From Paenibacillus sp. FSL K6-0276 (GTDB lineage Bacteria; Bacillota; Bacilli; Paenibacillales; Paenibacillaceae): a stretch of DNA of 64,000 bases. The stretch's first letter is position 1. Each line of letters begins with the position of its first letter. The notes under the pieces were generated by a model. The model saw only the letters and a list, made by a program, of their open reading frames with translations, was not told the origin of the DNA and searched no databases. The position numbers and the translations under genes were made by a program. The stretch lies in NCBI RefSeq assembly GCF_037977235.1, contig NZ_CP150276.1, positions 434,001 to 498,000 on the forward strand, read 5' to 3'. Shown here piece after piece: positions 35,056-43,483 of the stretch.

Positions 35056-35089
35056 TTGGGACGTTATGCTATATACCGAGGTGAAGAAC

Positions 35090-36001
35090 ATGAAAGAAAC
35101 AGTGATTGAAACGAAGGACTTATTGAAAAAATACCGTGGCCGGGCTGCGGTGGAAAATTTAAATTTGAATATCCGCAAGGGAGAAATCTATGGCTTTCTA
35201 GGCCCAAACGGGGCAGGGAAAACGACGACGATCCGCATGCTGCTTGGACTGATTACTCCGACATCAGGAAGGATTGAAGTGTTCGGTCAGGATCTTCGCA
35301 AGCATAAGCTGCAAATTTTACGGAAGGTAGGGTCGCTTGTCGAATCGCCATCTTATTACGGGCACTTAAGCGCTGTGGATAATCTCGAAGCCATCCGGCG
35401 TATTCTTGGTGTTCCGAAGTCACGGATTGCTGAGGTGCTTGATATTGTTTCCTTAACAGGGGAAGAGAAACGTCCAGTTAAAGGGTTCTCCCTCGGGATG
35501 AAGCAGAGACTAGGTATTGCTGCTGCCTTACTCGGGGAACCGGAGCTGCTTATTCTGGATGAGCCTACGAACGGACTTGATCCGTCAGGGATTCAGGAAA
35601 TTCGCGGGCTGATTAAAAGATTGCCGCAGGAACAAGGGATTACTGTCGTAGTATCCAGTCACCTGCTTAGTGAAATTGAGCAAATGGCTGATACCGTAGG
35701 CATCATTCGCCAAGGGCGAATGGTGTACCAAGATAGTATAACGAATCTGCAGCGTCAGGCCGGTGGAGAAATGCGTCTAGCGGTCTCAGATCCAGAGTCC
35801 GCGCTGCGTCTCGCAGAAGAACGGGGATACGCAGGGGTACTTCAAGACCAAAATTTGGTCTTCTCCCGGATGATCGATGCAAGAGTAGCCTTGCTAGTCA
35901 AAACCTTGGTAGAGAATGGGCATGCCATCTATCGTGTAGAGGAGCGGAGACAATCGCTTGAGGACTTCTTCCTGCAGGTTGTAGGAGGAGAGGAATCATG
36001 A
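35090..36001 (+). CDS. BcrA/LanF-type ABC transporter ATP-binding protein
   Basis: 303-aa ATPase. Walker A GPNGAGKTT, signature GFSLGMKQR (the LGMKQR form characteristic of bacitracin and lantibiotic immunity ATPases), Walker B LLILDEPTNGLDP and H-loop VVSSHLLSEIE. The roughly 80-residue C-terminal extension matches BcrA/NisF-like proteins. ATG 35090 is 6 nt after GAGGTG. Works with the two following permeases; expels peptide antibiotics from the membrane by family knowledge. Confidence 0.9.
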   Translation: MKETVIETKDLLKKYRGRAAVENLNLNIRKGEIYGFLGPNGAGKTTTIRMLLGLITPTSGRIEVFGQDLRKHKLQILRKVGSLVESPSYYGHLSAVDNLEAIRRILGVPKSRIAEVLDIVSLTGEEKRPVKGFSLGMKQRLGIAAALLGEPELLILDEPTNGLDPSGIQEIRGLIKRLPQEQGITVVVSSHLLSEIEQMADTVGIIRQGRMVYQDSITNLQRQAGGEMRLAVSDPESALRLAEERGYAGVLQDQNLVFSRMIDARVALLVKTLVENGHAIYRVEERRQSLEDFFLQVVGGEES

Positions 36002-36714
36002 TGTGGCGGGCGCTGTCGGCGGATTGGCTCAAAATCCGTGGCAAAGGACTCTGGTTTCTAGTGTTTCTTGGACCTCTTGGACTTGTAGCCATGCAGGGCC
36101 TGAACTTCGGCCTACGATATGATTATCTTCGCGAACAGTATAGCGCGGATTTATGGGGTGGACTTCTGGACAATGTAGCCTCATTTGTGCCCATTGCTCT
36201 TTTTCTCGGAGGGACCTTAGTATGCTCGCTGATTGCGAATGTTGAACATCAGATGAGTTCATGGAAGCAGCTCTTGGCATTGCCTATCTCTCGTACTTCA
36301 GTATTTATGGCTAAGCTGGTGCTCTGTCTGCTGCTTGTCGCGGTTTCTTGCTTGCTACTCTCGGTGGGTACAGTTACTTTAGGGCTCATTCTGGGATTTA
36401 AAGCTGAACTTATTCCGTACTTGGATGTGCTCCGAATTGGTTTTATGTCTTATATTGCGGCGTTGCCGGTCATCGCTTTGCAGCTGTGGCTTTCCTTGGC
36501 TAATCGTAATCAGACATTGCCGGTTGCTCTTGGGATTACCTTATCTCTAGTGTCTATCTTCTCCATGTTCCTTTCGGAATGGTTTCCTTTAACATGGCCA
36601 TATATGGCTTGGGATTCTTCTCATCGTCTCTTGTTTAGCGGTGCGGGCTTGCTGCTGGGGATGCTGGTGCTTTTGCCGGGTGCAGTGCACTTCGCAAGAA
36701 AGGATGTGGATTAA
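35998..36714 (+). CDS. LanE-like ABC-2 permease
   Basis: 238-aa permease with six hydrophobic segments and the N-terminus MWRALSADWLKIRGKGLWFL typical of lantibiotic immunity and BcrB-like permeases. The ATG overlaps the ATPase stop (ATGATG). Paired with the next gene, which shares the same plan, as in LanEG pairs. Confidence 0.88.
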   Translation: MMWRALSADWLKIRGKGLWFLVFLGPLGLVAMQGLNFGLRYDYLREQYSADLWGGLLDNVASFVPIALFLGGTLVCSLIANVEHQMSSWKQLLALPISRTSVFMAKLVLCLLLVAVSCLLLSVGTVTLGLILGFKAELIPYLDVLRIGFMSYIAALPVIALQLWLSLANRNQTLPVALGITLSLVSIFSMFLSEWFPLTWPYMAWDSSHRLLFSGAGLLLGMLVLLPGAVHFARKDVD

Positions 36715-36716
36715 CG

Positions 36717-37451
36717 ATGAATTCATTTTGGAGAGTGCTATCCGCAGAGCGATTAAAAATGTCTAAATCATATGTCTGGATTTTAGTTATAGGTAGTCCG
36801 ATTTTAGCATTGCTTCCTGGGGCATTGGCAGATAATCAAGGGGAGAAGATGAGTTGGGAATTGCTGTTGAATGTGATGTCGATGATGCATGCCTTGCTGT
36901 TTCTACCTGTGCTGTCGGGTATTTTTGCTGCGCTGATCTGTCGTTATGAGCACCATGACGGAGGCTGGAAGATGTTGCTGTCTCTGCCTGTGACTCGGTT
37001 ATCGGTGTATCTTTCAAAATATGTGATGATCATCGTTTTGCTGGCTGCGGTTCAACTAACGTTCCTCGTGATGGTGCTGGGAATGGGCTTCTTCCGAAAT
37101 GTTCCTGATCCAATCCCTTGGTCGCTGCTGTTAAGTTCGGTATTTGGCGGCTTTGTTGCCTGTTTACCACTCGCTGCACTGCAACTGGCCATCTCCCAAG
37201 GCTGGAGCAGTTTCGGCGCACCACTGGCGCTTAATGTGAGTCTGACCATTCCCAATATGCTGATTGCCAATTCTTCAACCTATGGCCCCTATTATCCTTG
37301 GGTACAACCGATGTTGGCCATGATGCCGTATGGTGATGATACGTTTGGGGCTTTTAATTTACCGTTTGAAACGCTGATGATGGTTGTAGGCGGTAGCTTT
37401 ATTGTGTTTTTTGCGGCGGGACTGATTTCCTTTTATCGTAAAGCGGTCTGA
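36717..37451 (+). CDS. LanG-like ABC-2 permease
   Basis: 244-aa permease, about six helices, N-terminus MNSFWRVLSAERLKMSKSYV, paralogous to the preceding permease. It starts 2 bp after the previous stop. With the ATPase it forms an EFG-type immunity transporter; no lantibiotic biosynthesis genes are nearby, so it is more likely a stand-alone resistance system against peptides made by competitors. Confidence 0.88.
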   Translation: MNSFWRVLSAERLKMSKSYVWILVIGSPILALLPGALADNQGEKMSWELLLNVMSMMHALLFLPVLSGIFAALICRYEHHDGGWKMLLSLPVTRLSVYLSKYVMIIVLLAAVQLTFLVMVLGMGFFRNVPDPIPWSLLLSSVFGGFVACLPLAALQLAISQGWSSFGAPLALNVSLTIPNMLIANSSTYGPYYPWVQPMLAMMPYGDDTFGAFNLPFETLMMVVGGSFIVFFAAGLISFYRKAV

Positions 37452-37560
37452 TTTGCAGCGAGGCTTCTAAACGCCTTCTCAATGGACATCCAGAGCTCGT
37501 TTTCATATAATTGAAGAAAACAATCAGCGAAGCTGACTAGCTGGTGGAGGAGGCGATAGC

Positions 37561-37926
37561 ATGGAGCCAACGGCATTAGAAGATTGCGATAACACATGCA
37601 AGGGTTCGGAGCTTGAACCGGAATCCATTGCATTGATCCTGCCTGACCGAGAAATTACGGATAAAATGGCAGAGATGTTCAAAGCGTTGGGTGATCCAAC
37701 ACGAGTGCGGCTCATTTACGCTTTGTCCCAGAAAGAATTATGTGTACATGATTTGTCCGTGATCCTTGATATGGGCCAATCTGCGATATCCCATCAGCTC
37801 CGTTATTTACGGAATTTACGAATCGTAAAGCGGCGTAAAGAAGGGAAGACGGTATTCTATTCGCTCAACGATGCACATGTGGAGCAGATCTTTCTGCAGA
37901 CACATGAGCATGTCCGTCACGAATAG
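37561..37926 (+). CDS. ArsR/SmtB-family metal sensor (CzrA/CadC-like)
   Basis: 121-aa repressor. Winged HTH: EMFKALGDPTRVRLIYALSQ, ELCVHDLSVILDMGQSAISH, then YFRN-like QLRYLRNLRIVKRRKEG. The C-terminal helix DAHVEQIFLQTHEHVRHE carries the D-x-H ... H-x-x-H arrangement of the alpha-5 zinc site of CzrA/SmtB. The Cys in ELCVHDL and the N-terminal Cys pair (DCDNTC) may form an additional CadC-like site. Start ATG preceded by GGAGGAGG. Its probable targets are the operator upstream of the P1B ATPase and a TTCA/TGAA palindrome in its own leader (about 37501-37520). Confidence 0.9.
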   Translation: MEPTALEDCDNTCKGSELEPESIALILPDREITDKMAEMFKALGDPTRVRLIYALSQKELCVHDLSVILDMGQSAISHQLRYLRNLRIVKRRKEGKTVFYSLNDAHVEQIFLQTHEHVRHE

Positions 37927-37946
37927 CTATAATTTTCAAAAACAAA

Positions 37947-37983
37947 GGAGCAGTTCTCCGATTATTGGAGAACCGCTCTTTTT
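37947..37983 (+). terminator. rho-independent terminator
   Basis: Stem GAGCAGTTCTCC/GGAGAACCGCTC with loop GATTATT and a T run, following the ArsR-type gene. Confidence 0.88.
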
Positions 37984-37986
37984 GCG

Positions 37987-38390
37987 TTAACTAGATTGAT
38001 TTAGGTTGCTCGGCATGGTTGGTTTTCTAAAAGATAGAGCCAGCCAGCCACAATGCACAGCGAGTACGAGAAGGATGAATAGATCAATTCCACCCATATA
38101 GTCGCTTTGTATTATCGTTACCCACAAACTGAATCAGATGATGTACAAAATGAAACAATATCAGCGGTAGAATATTATTATTTTTCAGCATCAACAATGA
38201 AAGCACAAAACCGATCAGAAGAGCATATACGAGCTGTAGAAGGATTTGCGTCATGTCTGTACCGGATAATGCATTAAGTAAGTGGGTAATAGAGAAGAGA
38301 ATGCTTGAAATAATCACAGCCGTTTTAGCACCCTTAGTGTGCAGAGTCTTGAAAATCAATCCACGGCAGATACAGCCAATAGTAACAGCA
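37987..38390 (-). pseudogene. decayed CPBP intramembrane protease
   Basis: Minus-strand fragment containing CRGLIFKTLHTKGAKTAV, FSITHLLNAL (FxxxH motif) and LILFHFVHHLIQF (third motif) of CAAX/CPBP proteases. The EExxxR motif upstream is degraded to an I-G pair before the Arg, the N-terminal helices are absent, and a frameshift near 38100 is needed to reach a further helix (DLFILLVLAVHCGWLAL) and a stop at 37987. It lies opposite to and between the metal sensor and the metal ATPase, so it may be an insertion into that locus. Confidence 0.7.
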
Positions 38391-38462
38391 CCTCATATTT
38401 TCGTGAAAAGGTCAATTTATTTAATTTTTATGGAAGCGGAGAAAAATGGTGTATATCGCGTA

Positions 38463-38491
38463 TTGACCTTCAAAAATAAAGGGAATATAAT
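38463..38491 (+). promoter_or_regulatory. promoter of P1B metal ATPase
   Basis: TTGACC (38463-38468) and TATAAT (38486-38491) with a 17-bp spacer, directly upstream of the ArsR-type operator. Confidence 0.75.
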
Positions 38492-38503
38492 AGCAATAAG
38501 AAA

Positions 38504-38529
38504 ACATATGAACAAGTGCTCATATATGT
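38504..38529. promoter_or_regulatory. ArsR/SmtB-type operator
   Basis: Palindrome centred on TGAACAAGTGCTCA within ACATA ... TATGT arms. It agrees closely with the SmtB/CzrA family 12-2-12 type consensus (ATA-x-x-TGAACA-x-x-TATTCA). It starts 12 bp after the -10 box, a repressing position. Confidence 0.75.
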
Positions 38530-38553
38530 CTTTTATTTGAGGAGATGTGCCGT

Positions 38554-40794
38554 ATGGATACGATGCAAGGAAAAGTAAAACGTCAGTGGGAATTAGAAGG
38601 CTTGGATTGTGCCAGTTGCGCAATGAAAATTGAAGATAAAGTGAAGAAGATTGAAGGCGTATCGTCCTGCTCCGTTAATTTTGTTACGAAGACAATGACG
38701 ATGGAAACCGCCGAAGGTTATGAGGAATCGGCAATTGTAGAAGCAAAGAAAACGGTGAAGGCACTTGAGCCCCATGTAAATGTGAAAGAGAAGGTTACGG
38801 GTAGTCAAAAGCTGCATAATAACAGTGGTCATCAGCATGATCACAAACATGGCCACGAACACGATCATCAGGCTGCAGACGGACATAAGCACGAAGACGC
38901 TGATGGTCACAGCCATGGTCACAGTCACGAGCATGGGGAAGGCGATACCCGTAAGATTCTATTGCGGCTAGGTGGCGGTGGGATACTCGCTCTTGCCGGA
39001 ATATTCTTACCAGTGGAGGGTGTAGTAGAACTGCTGATTTTCTTAGCAGCCTATCTCATTGTGGGTAGTGAGGTCGTCTGGCAGGCGGTCAAGAACATTA
39101 TCCGGGGTCAGGTGTTCGACGAGAATTTCTTGATGGCTCTCGCAACCATCGGCGCTTTTGCGATTGGTGAGTATCCAGAGGGCGTAGCGGTTATGCTCTT
39201 TTACCAAATTGGAGAACTGTTTCAAGGTCTGGCTGTAAACCGTTCACGCCGATCTATCACGGCACTTATGGATATCCGTCCCGAATTTGCTTATCTTAAG
39301 CTTGGAAATGATCTAAAACGAGTCTCCCCTGAGGAAGTAGCGATCGGTGATGTGATTGTTGTGAAACCGGGTGAGAAGGTACCTCTGGACGGAACGATCC
39401 TTGAGGGAAGCGCCATGATGGATACATCAGCACTTACCGGGGAATCTGTACCACGTTCGGCTGGACCAGGAAGTACGGTATTAAGTGGGTTTATTAATCG
39501 GAACGGTGTTATTACGATGCAAGTCACTCAGACCTTTGGAGAATCAGCTGTATCCAAAATTCTGGAACTAGTGCAGAATGCTTCGAGCAACAAGGCCAAA
39601 ACCGAGAACTTTATTACTAAGTTTGCACGGGCCTACACACCTATAGTAGTGATCACAGCTGTCCTGCTAGCTGTCGTTCCTCCGCTAGTGATTAGCGGTG
39701 CAACCTTTTCAGATTGGATTTACCGGGCGCTTGTATTCCTCGTAATCTCATGTCCATGTGCGCTTGTGGTCTCGATCCCACTTGGTTTCTTCGGAGGGAT
39801 TGGTGCAGCTTCACGCAGTGGTATTCTGATTAAAGGAAGCAACTATCTTGAAGCGTTGAATGATGTGAAAGTAGTGGTCTTTGATAAGACCGGAACGTTG
39901 ACTAAGGGGCAGTTTAAAGTAACGGGAATATATCCGTCGGGTGGCAGGTCTAAGGATGAACTGCTGCGGACTGTCGCTTATGCGGAGAGCCATTCGAATC
40001 ATCCGATTGCCGAATCGATTCGAACGGCTTATGGAGAACAGATTTCTAAGGAAGCGATCTCGAATTACAACGAAATCTCTGGTCATGGTATTGAAGTAAC
40101 GATTGAAGGGAAGACCGTACTTGCAGGTAATGCGCGCTTGATGGAGCGAGAGGGTATTGCTTATGTGGTGCCAGAGCAGAGCGGGACAGTTGTTCATATA
40201 GCGGTGGATCATCAGTATGGAGGTTATCTGGTGATTGCTGATGAAGTGAAGGAGGACTCGCAGCAGGCTATTCAGAGCCTCAAGAAGCTTGGCATTCGTA
40301 AAACGGTGATGCTAACTGGCGATGCTTCTTCTGTAGCTGAAGATGTTGGGAAGCAGTTAGGTGTAGATGAGGTGCACGCTGAGCTTTTGCCGCAGCATAA
40401 GGTAGAGGCCATCGAGAAGCTGGACCGTGAAAAGTCACATCGCGAGAAAATTATTTTTGTCGGTGATGGAATTAATGATACCCCAGTACTAGCTAGAGCA
40501 GATGTTGGGATCGCAATGGGCGGACTGGGCTCCGATGCTGCGATTGAAGCGGCAGATATCGTAATTATGACCGATGAACCTTCGAAGATTGCTGTAGCTA
40601 TCGGCATTGCGAAGCGTACACGGATGATCGTATGGCAAAATATTATTTTCGCTTTAGGCGTTAAAGCTATATTTCTTATCCTCGGTGCATTTGGGATTGC
40701 CACGATGTGGGAAGCTGTATTCTCAGACGTTGGGGTAACCGTACTTGCTGTGTTGAACAGTATCCGAGCATTAAAGGTTAAAGATCAAGGATAA
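38554..40794 (+). CDS. cadA: P1B-type heavy-metal ATPase (Zn/Cd/Pb, ZntA/CadA-like)
   Basis: 746-aa efflux ATPase. N-terminal HMA domain with the CASC metal site (Cys19, Cys22); a His-rich linker about 90-130 with repeated HxH and HGHxH; transmembrane part with the CPC motif in ISCPCALVVS; phosphorylation motif DKTGTLTKG; HP dipeptide in SHSNHPIAES; GDGINDTPVL hinge. The CPC motif and HMA type indicate Zn(II)/Cd(II)/Pb(II) export rather than copper. ATG 38554 follows GAGGAG by 9 nt. Controlled by the ArsR-type operator just upstream. Confidence 0.93.
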   Translation: MDTMQGKVKRQWELEGLDCASCAMKIEDKVKKIEGVSSCSVNFVTKTMTMETAEGYEESAIVEAKKTVKALEPHVNVKEKVTGSQKLHNNSGHQHDHKHGHEHDHQAADGHKHEDADGHSHGHSHEHGEGDTRKILLRLGGGGILALAGIFLPVEGVVELLIFLAAYLIVGSEVVWQAVKNIIRGQVFDENFLMALATIGAFAIGEYPEGVAVMLFYQIGELFQGLAVNRSRRSITALMDIRPEFAYLKLGNDLKRVSPEEVAIGDVIVVKPGEKVPLDGTILEGSAMMDTSALTGESVPRSAGPGSTVLSGFINRNGVITMQVTQTFGESAVSKILELVQNASSNKAKTENFITKFARAYTPIVVITAVLLAVVPPLVISGATFSDWIYRALVFLVISCPCALVVSIPLGFFGGIGAASRSGILIKGSNYLEALNDVKVVVFDKTGTLTKGQFKVTGIYPSGGRSKDELLRTVAYAESHSNHPIAESIRTAYGEQISKEAISNYNEISGHGIEVTIEGKTVLAGNARLMEREGIAYVVPEQSGTVVHIAVDHQYGGYLVIADEVKEDSQQAIQSLKKLGIRKTVMLTGDASSVAEDVGKQLGVDEVHAELLPQHKVEAIEKLDREKSHREKIIFVGDGINDTPVLARADVGIAMGGLGSDAAIEAADIVIMTDEPSKIAVAIGIAKRTRMIVWQNIIFALGVKAIFLILGAFGIATMWEAVFSDVGVTVLAVLNSIRALKVKDQG

Positions 40795-40796
40795 AA

Positions 40797-40850
40797 AAAT
40801 CGCTCTTTGAGGTATTGGTGTTACTTACCGATCCCCAAAGAGCGATTTCT
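40797..40850. terminator. bidirectional terminator
   Basis: AAATCGCTCTTTG/CAAAGAGCGATTT arms around a 28-nt internal segment between the convergent ATPase and dehydrogenase genes. Confidence 0.85.
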
Positions 40851-40865
40851 TTCGTTTGCAGGAGA

Positions 40866-41828
40866 TTAAATGTTGTCTTCCAAGTGTAGGTTCTCAATGC
40901 CTGAGCGAACGATGCTGCAGGAGGCGTTGAATTTCCCCGCTTCTTCGGTGTTTAGGTTAAGCTCCAGTAGTTCTTGAATTCCAGTGTTGCCAATAATGGC
41001 AGGCACGCCGGTACATACACCACTTTGCCCGTACTCTCCGTCCAGAATTGCGGATACGGCAATGATCTTATGCTCATCATTTAGAATGGAACGAGTAATG
41101 TAGGCCAGTGCACTGCCAATACCGAAATGTGTGGAACCTTTTTTGGTAAATATCTCCCAGCCGGCATCTTTGGTCTTGCGGGAGATATCCTCCAGATCCA
41201 GATGGTGGAACCGCTCTCGATGCTGCTCCATAATTTGCAGGATGGGCTTGCCGCCAATCGTCACATGCGACCAAGCAACAAACTGGGATTCGCCATGTTC
41301 TCCGAGCGCGTAGCCGTTAACACTGCGTGGGTCTATGGAGAACACATCAGACAGCAGTGTCTTTAGGCGCGAGGAGTCAATGGAGGTCCCCGTACCAATA
41401 ATTCTGTGGCGGGGCAGCCCTGATATTTTCCATACCATATAAGTGACAATATCGACTGGATTAGCGGCGACTACGAATATTCCATCGAATCCCCCAGCCA
41501 TGATGTTGGTGATAATTTCTCTAGTAATTACCGCAGAGGCTTCCAGAACGTCCAGCCTTGTCTGTCCCGCTGTTGGATTGGCGCCGGCAGTCAAGATAAC
41601 TACATCCATTCCTGCACAGTCGCTATGGGTTCCGGCATACACCTTTGTGCGTGTGTTTGTGAAATCCATACAGTGTGAGAGATCAAGTGCTTGTGCCATA
41701 GCCCGGTCATAGGTGCGGTCGATCATCATGATCTCATCGCAAATCGCCTGATTGACCATGGAATAGGCACAGCTGGAACCAACCATCCCGGCACCGACGA
41801 TGGCGACTTTTCTCGATTTACTTTTCAA
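40866..41828 (-). CDS. L-lactate dehydrogenase-like 2-hydroxyacid dehydrogenase
   Basis: 320-aa LDH/MDH-superfamily enzyme, NAD-dependent. Rossmann motif [18 protein letters not shown], acidic ribose-binding Asp in MMIDRTY, coenzyme loop [15 protein letters not shown], catalytic His in GEHGESQ, and Arg residues in SRLKTLLS. The specificity position after GAN, Gln in lactate and Arg in malate dehydrogenases, is Pro here, so the substrate may be a bulkier 2-hydroxy acid. The start at TTG 41828 has GAGG 9 nt upstream; GTG 41843 is a less likely option. No adjacent fermentation genes. Confidence 0.82.
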   Translation of the reverse strand: MKSKSRKVAIVGAGMVGSSCAYSMVNQAICDEIMMIDRTYDRAMAQALDLSHCMDFTNTRTKVYAGTHSDCAGMDVVILTAGANPTAGQTRLDVLEASAVITREIITNIMAGGFDGIFVVAANPVDIVTYMVWKISGLPRHRIIGTGTSIDSSRLKTLLSDVFSIDPRSVNGYALGEHGESQFVAWSHVTIGGKPILQIMEQHRERFHHLDLEDISRKTKDAGWEIFTKKGSTHFGIGSALAYITRSILNDEHKIIAVSAILDGEYGQSGVCTGVPAIIGNTGIQELLELNLNTEEAGKFNASCSIVRSGIENLHLEDNI

Positions 41829-42010
41829 TTGCCTTGACCTCACTCTCTAAAAGTTATACGCAGCATAGCCGTCCAAATGATTCTCAATTCAGTATGAGGT
41901 CTCTTGGAAGCTTATCGTTAGGTATGCTTATATTTTAACTTATCCCTTCGCAAGTTACCTAACATCGGAGACAGAAAAATGATTTTTTTCACTTCAAGGT
42001 TCAATAGTTA

Positions 42011-42050
42011 AGAAGCCATCTCAATCGTATGGATTGAGATGGCTTCTTAG
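42011..42050 (-). terminator. rho-independent terminator
   Basis: AAGAAGCCATCTCAATC/GATTGAGATGGCTTCTT near-perfect stem downstream of the CcdC-like gene on the minus strand. Confidence 0.85.
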
Positions 42051-42065
42051 GTTAACGATTTATAC

Positions 42066-42566
42066 TTATGACTGTAGGGAATGTGCCTCCGAGGAAGTCA
42101 TTACCTTATAACGTTTGTACATAAAGAATCTCCAATGAACAATCATACCGAAGGCCAAGATGAAGAACAATCCACCGGACTGTGGGATAGTAACATAACT
42201 ATTAATAAATTCATGAAGTAAGGTGCGGACTAGAAGAAGTCCAAGCAGAATGAAAGCAAAGCTCTTAGAACGCTGAGCATAGATTTGTCCATCCCGTTGT
42301 TCGAAGTTTGTGCTGCGTATTAGAGGATACGCGAAGATGAACCAGCCGATCAGAAAGGCGAGCGCTGCCCACCATAAAGGGAACCTAACTTCAGGTACAA
42401 CGAACATAGCAAAGCCGGTCGACATCCCGAGAGGTGGAATCCATATTTTTCGAATGGTAACTGGACGTGCGCTAGATTTTAGACGAATGAAAATAACCAT
42501 TAGCGCCATGAGCAAGGTCCCTATAGTGGAGCCGATATGTAGGAGTGAGGGGTTAATGCTACCCAT
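42066..42566 (-). CDS. CcdC-like (DUF1453) membrane protein
   Basis: 166-aa integral membrane protein with about five helices. Motifs: SSARPVTIRKIWIPPLGMST after TM1 (cytoplasmic loop with the conserved RPxxxRKIxxPP), RFPLWWAALAFLIGWFIFAY, and a final basic loop MYKRYKVM. This pattern matches the CcdC family found near cytochrome c biogenesis genes in Bacillus; its molecular role is unknown. No cytochrome genes are adjacent here. Confidence 0.75.
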   Translation of the reverse strand: MGSINPSLLHIGSTIGTLLMALMVIFIRLKSSARPVTIRKIWIPPLGMSTGFAMFVVPEVRFPLWWAALAFLIGWFIFAYPLIRSTNFEQRDGQIYAQRSKSFAFILLGLLLVRTLLHEFINSYVTIPQSGGLFFILAFGMIVHWRFFMYKRYKVMTSSEAHSLQS

Positions 42567-42681
42567 GATTCACGACCTCTCTATGATTTGAGTCACTTGT
42601 ATCTTCATTATAACAGAAAAACGATGGCAGAACATTGAAGTGTAGCCGCTGTACGGAGGTAGTAACTCCGTCAGAGTCCAA

Positions 42682-42730
42682 AAACAAGAAATAGCAGGCC
42701 AAGGATAAAGCACCTTGACCTGCCATTTCT
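42682..42730 (-). terminator. rho-independent terminator
   Basis: Minus-strand stem GGCAGGTCAAGG/CTTGGCCTGC-type arms with a 9-nt loop, then ATTTCTTGTTTTT, after the GlsB-like gene. Confidence 0.75.
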
Positions 42731-42787
42731 AGTTCATTAATATTTTGTTGGGGAAGTAGCCCCAATAATTATTAGTTCAGCTTCAGC

Positions 42788-43048
42788 TTATGAACGGCTG
42801 CGTCCACTTGTTGAGCGAAGAATAAGGCTGACGATAAAGATCAGAACAATGGCCCCGATCAAAGAAGGGAAGAAGTAGAAATCACTTACTTTAGGTCCCC
42901 AGCTTCCCAGAAGCACGCCGCCGAGCCATGAGCCGATAATACCTGCGATAATGTTACCAATAACCCCGCCTGGAATATCTCTGCCCATAATCAGACCCGC
43001 TAACCAACCAATGATCCCACCAACAATTAACATCCATAAAAAACTCAT
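42788..43048 (-). CDS. GlsB/YeaQ/YmgE-family membrane protein
   Basis: 86-aa protein with three helices rich in Gly: FLWMLIVGGIIGWLAGLIMG, VIGNIIAGIIGSWLGGVLLG and a C-terminal helix, ending with an Arg/Ser tail. This is the 'transglycosylase-associated' stress protein family, often induced by general stress; the biochemical function is unknown. AAGGAG precedes the ATG by 9 nt. Confidence 0.88.
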   Translation of the reverse strand: MSFLWMLIVGGIIGWLAGLIMGRDIPGGVIGNIIAGIIGSWLGGVLLGSWGPKVSDFYFFPSLIGAIVLIFIVSLILRSTSGRSRS

Positions 43049-43140
43049 GTTACTTCAACTCCTTCGTTTTGTTGTTTTCGATGTCTACTATTAACCTTGC
43101 CAATCATGTTTAAACCACTTGTAAAAACTTACATCTGCAA

Positions 43141-43324
43141 GGTAAGTTCAAAAAGCCAACTTTGATAACGAAGTAGTTGAGGAAGCGGACTCGGCATCGA
43201 ATATTGAACGAACTTGGGAAGTCCGGTACTCACGTAGCACAACACTACGCTCCGTTCCTCCTTCCTCAAGTAACGTCCAACCTTCTTGGTTCTGAAAGCC
43301 GACTTTTTGAACTCTTATTGTAAC
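43141..43324. repeat. solo copy of the 184-bp structured unit
   Basis: Full-length unit with the same inverted ends and internal stems as the array at 27286-28152. It differs at scattered positions, including the GATTCGACATCGAATC palindrome, which is eroded here. Lies between the GlsB-like and lactonase genes. The remaining bases to 43483 show nothing distinct. Confidence 0.9.
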
Positions 43325-43483
43325 CGGATAGTTAGGAAATGGCCTTAAAATACGGGCTCGATAATGTATAACAACTATAAACATGCTATAGTGAAAAAAT
43401 ATTATGAAATACTGAGTAAATTGCTATCAGTAAAGGGTAATTAAGAAGTGAGTACAATTTATACAAACAAAGGAGTCGCTACT

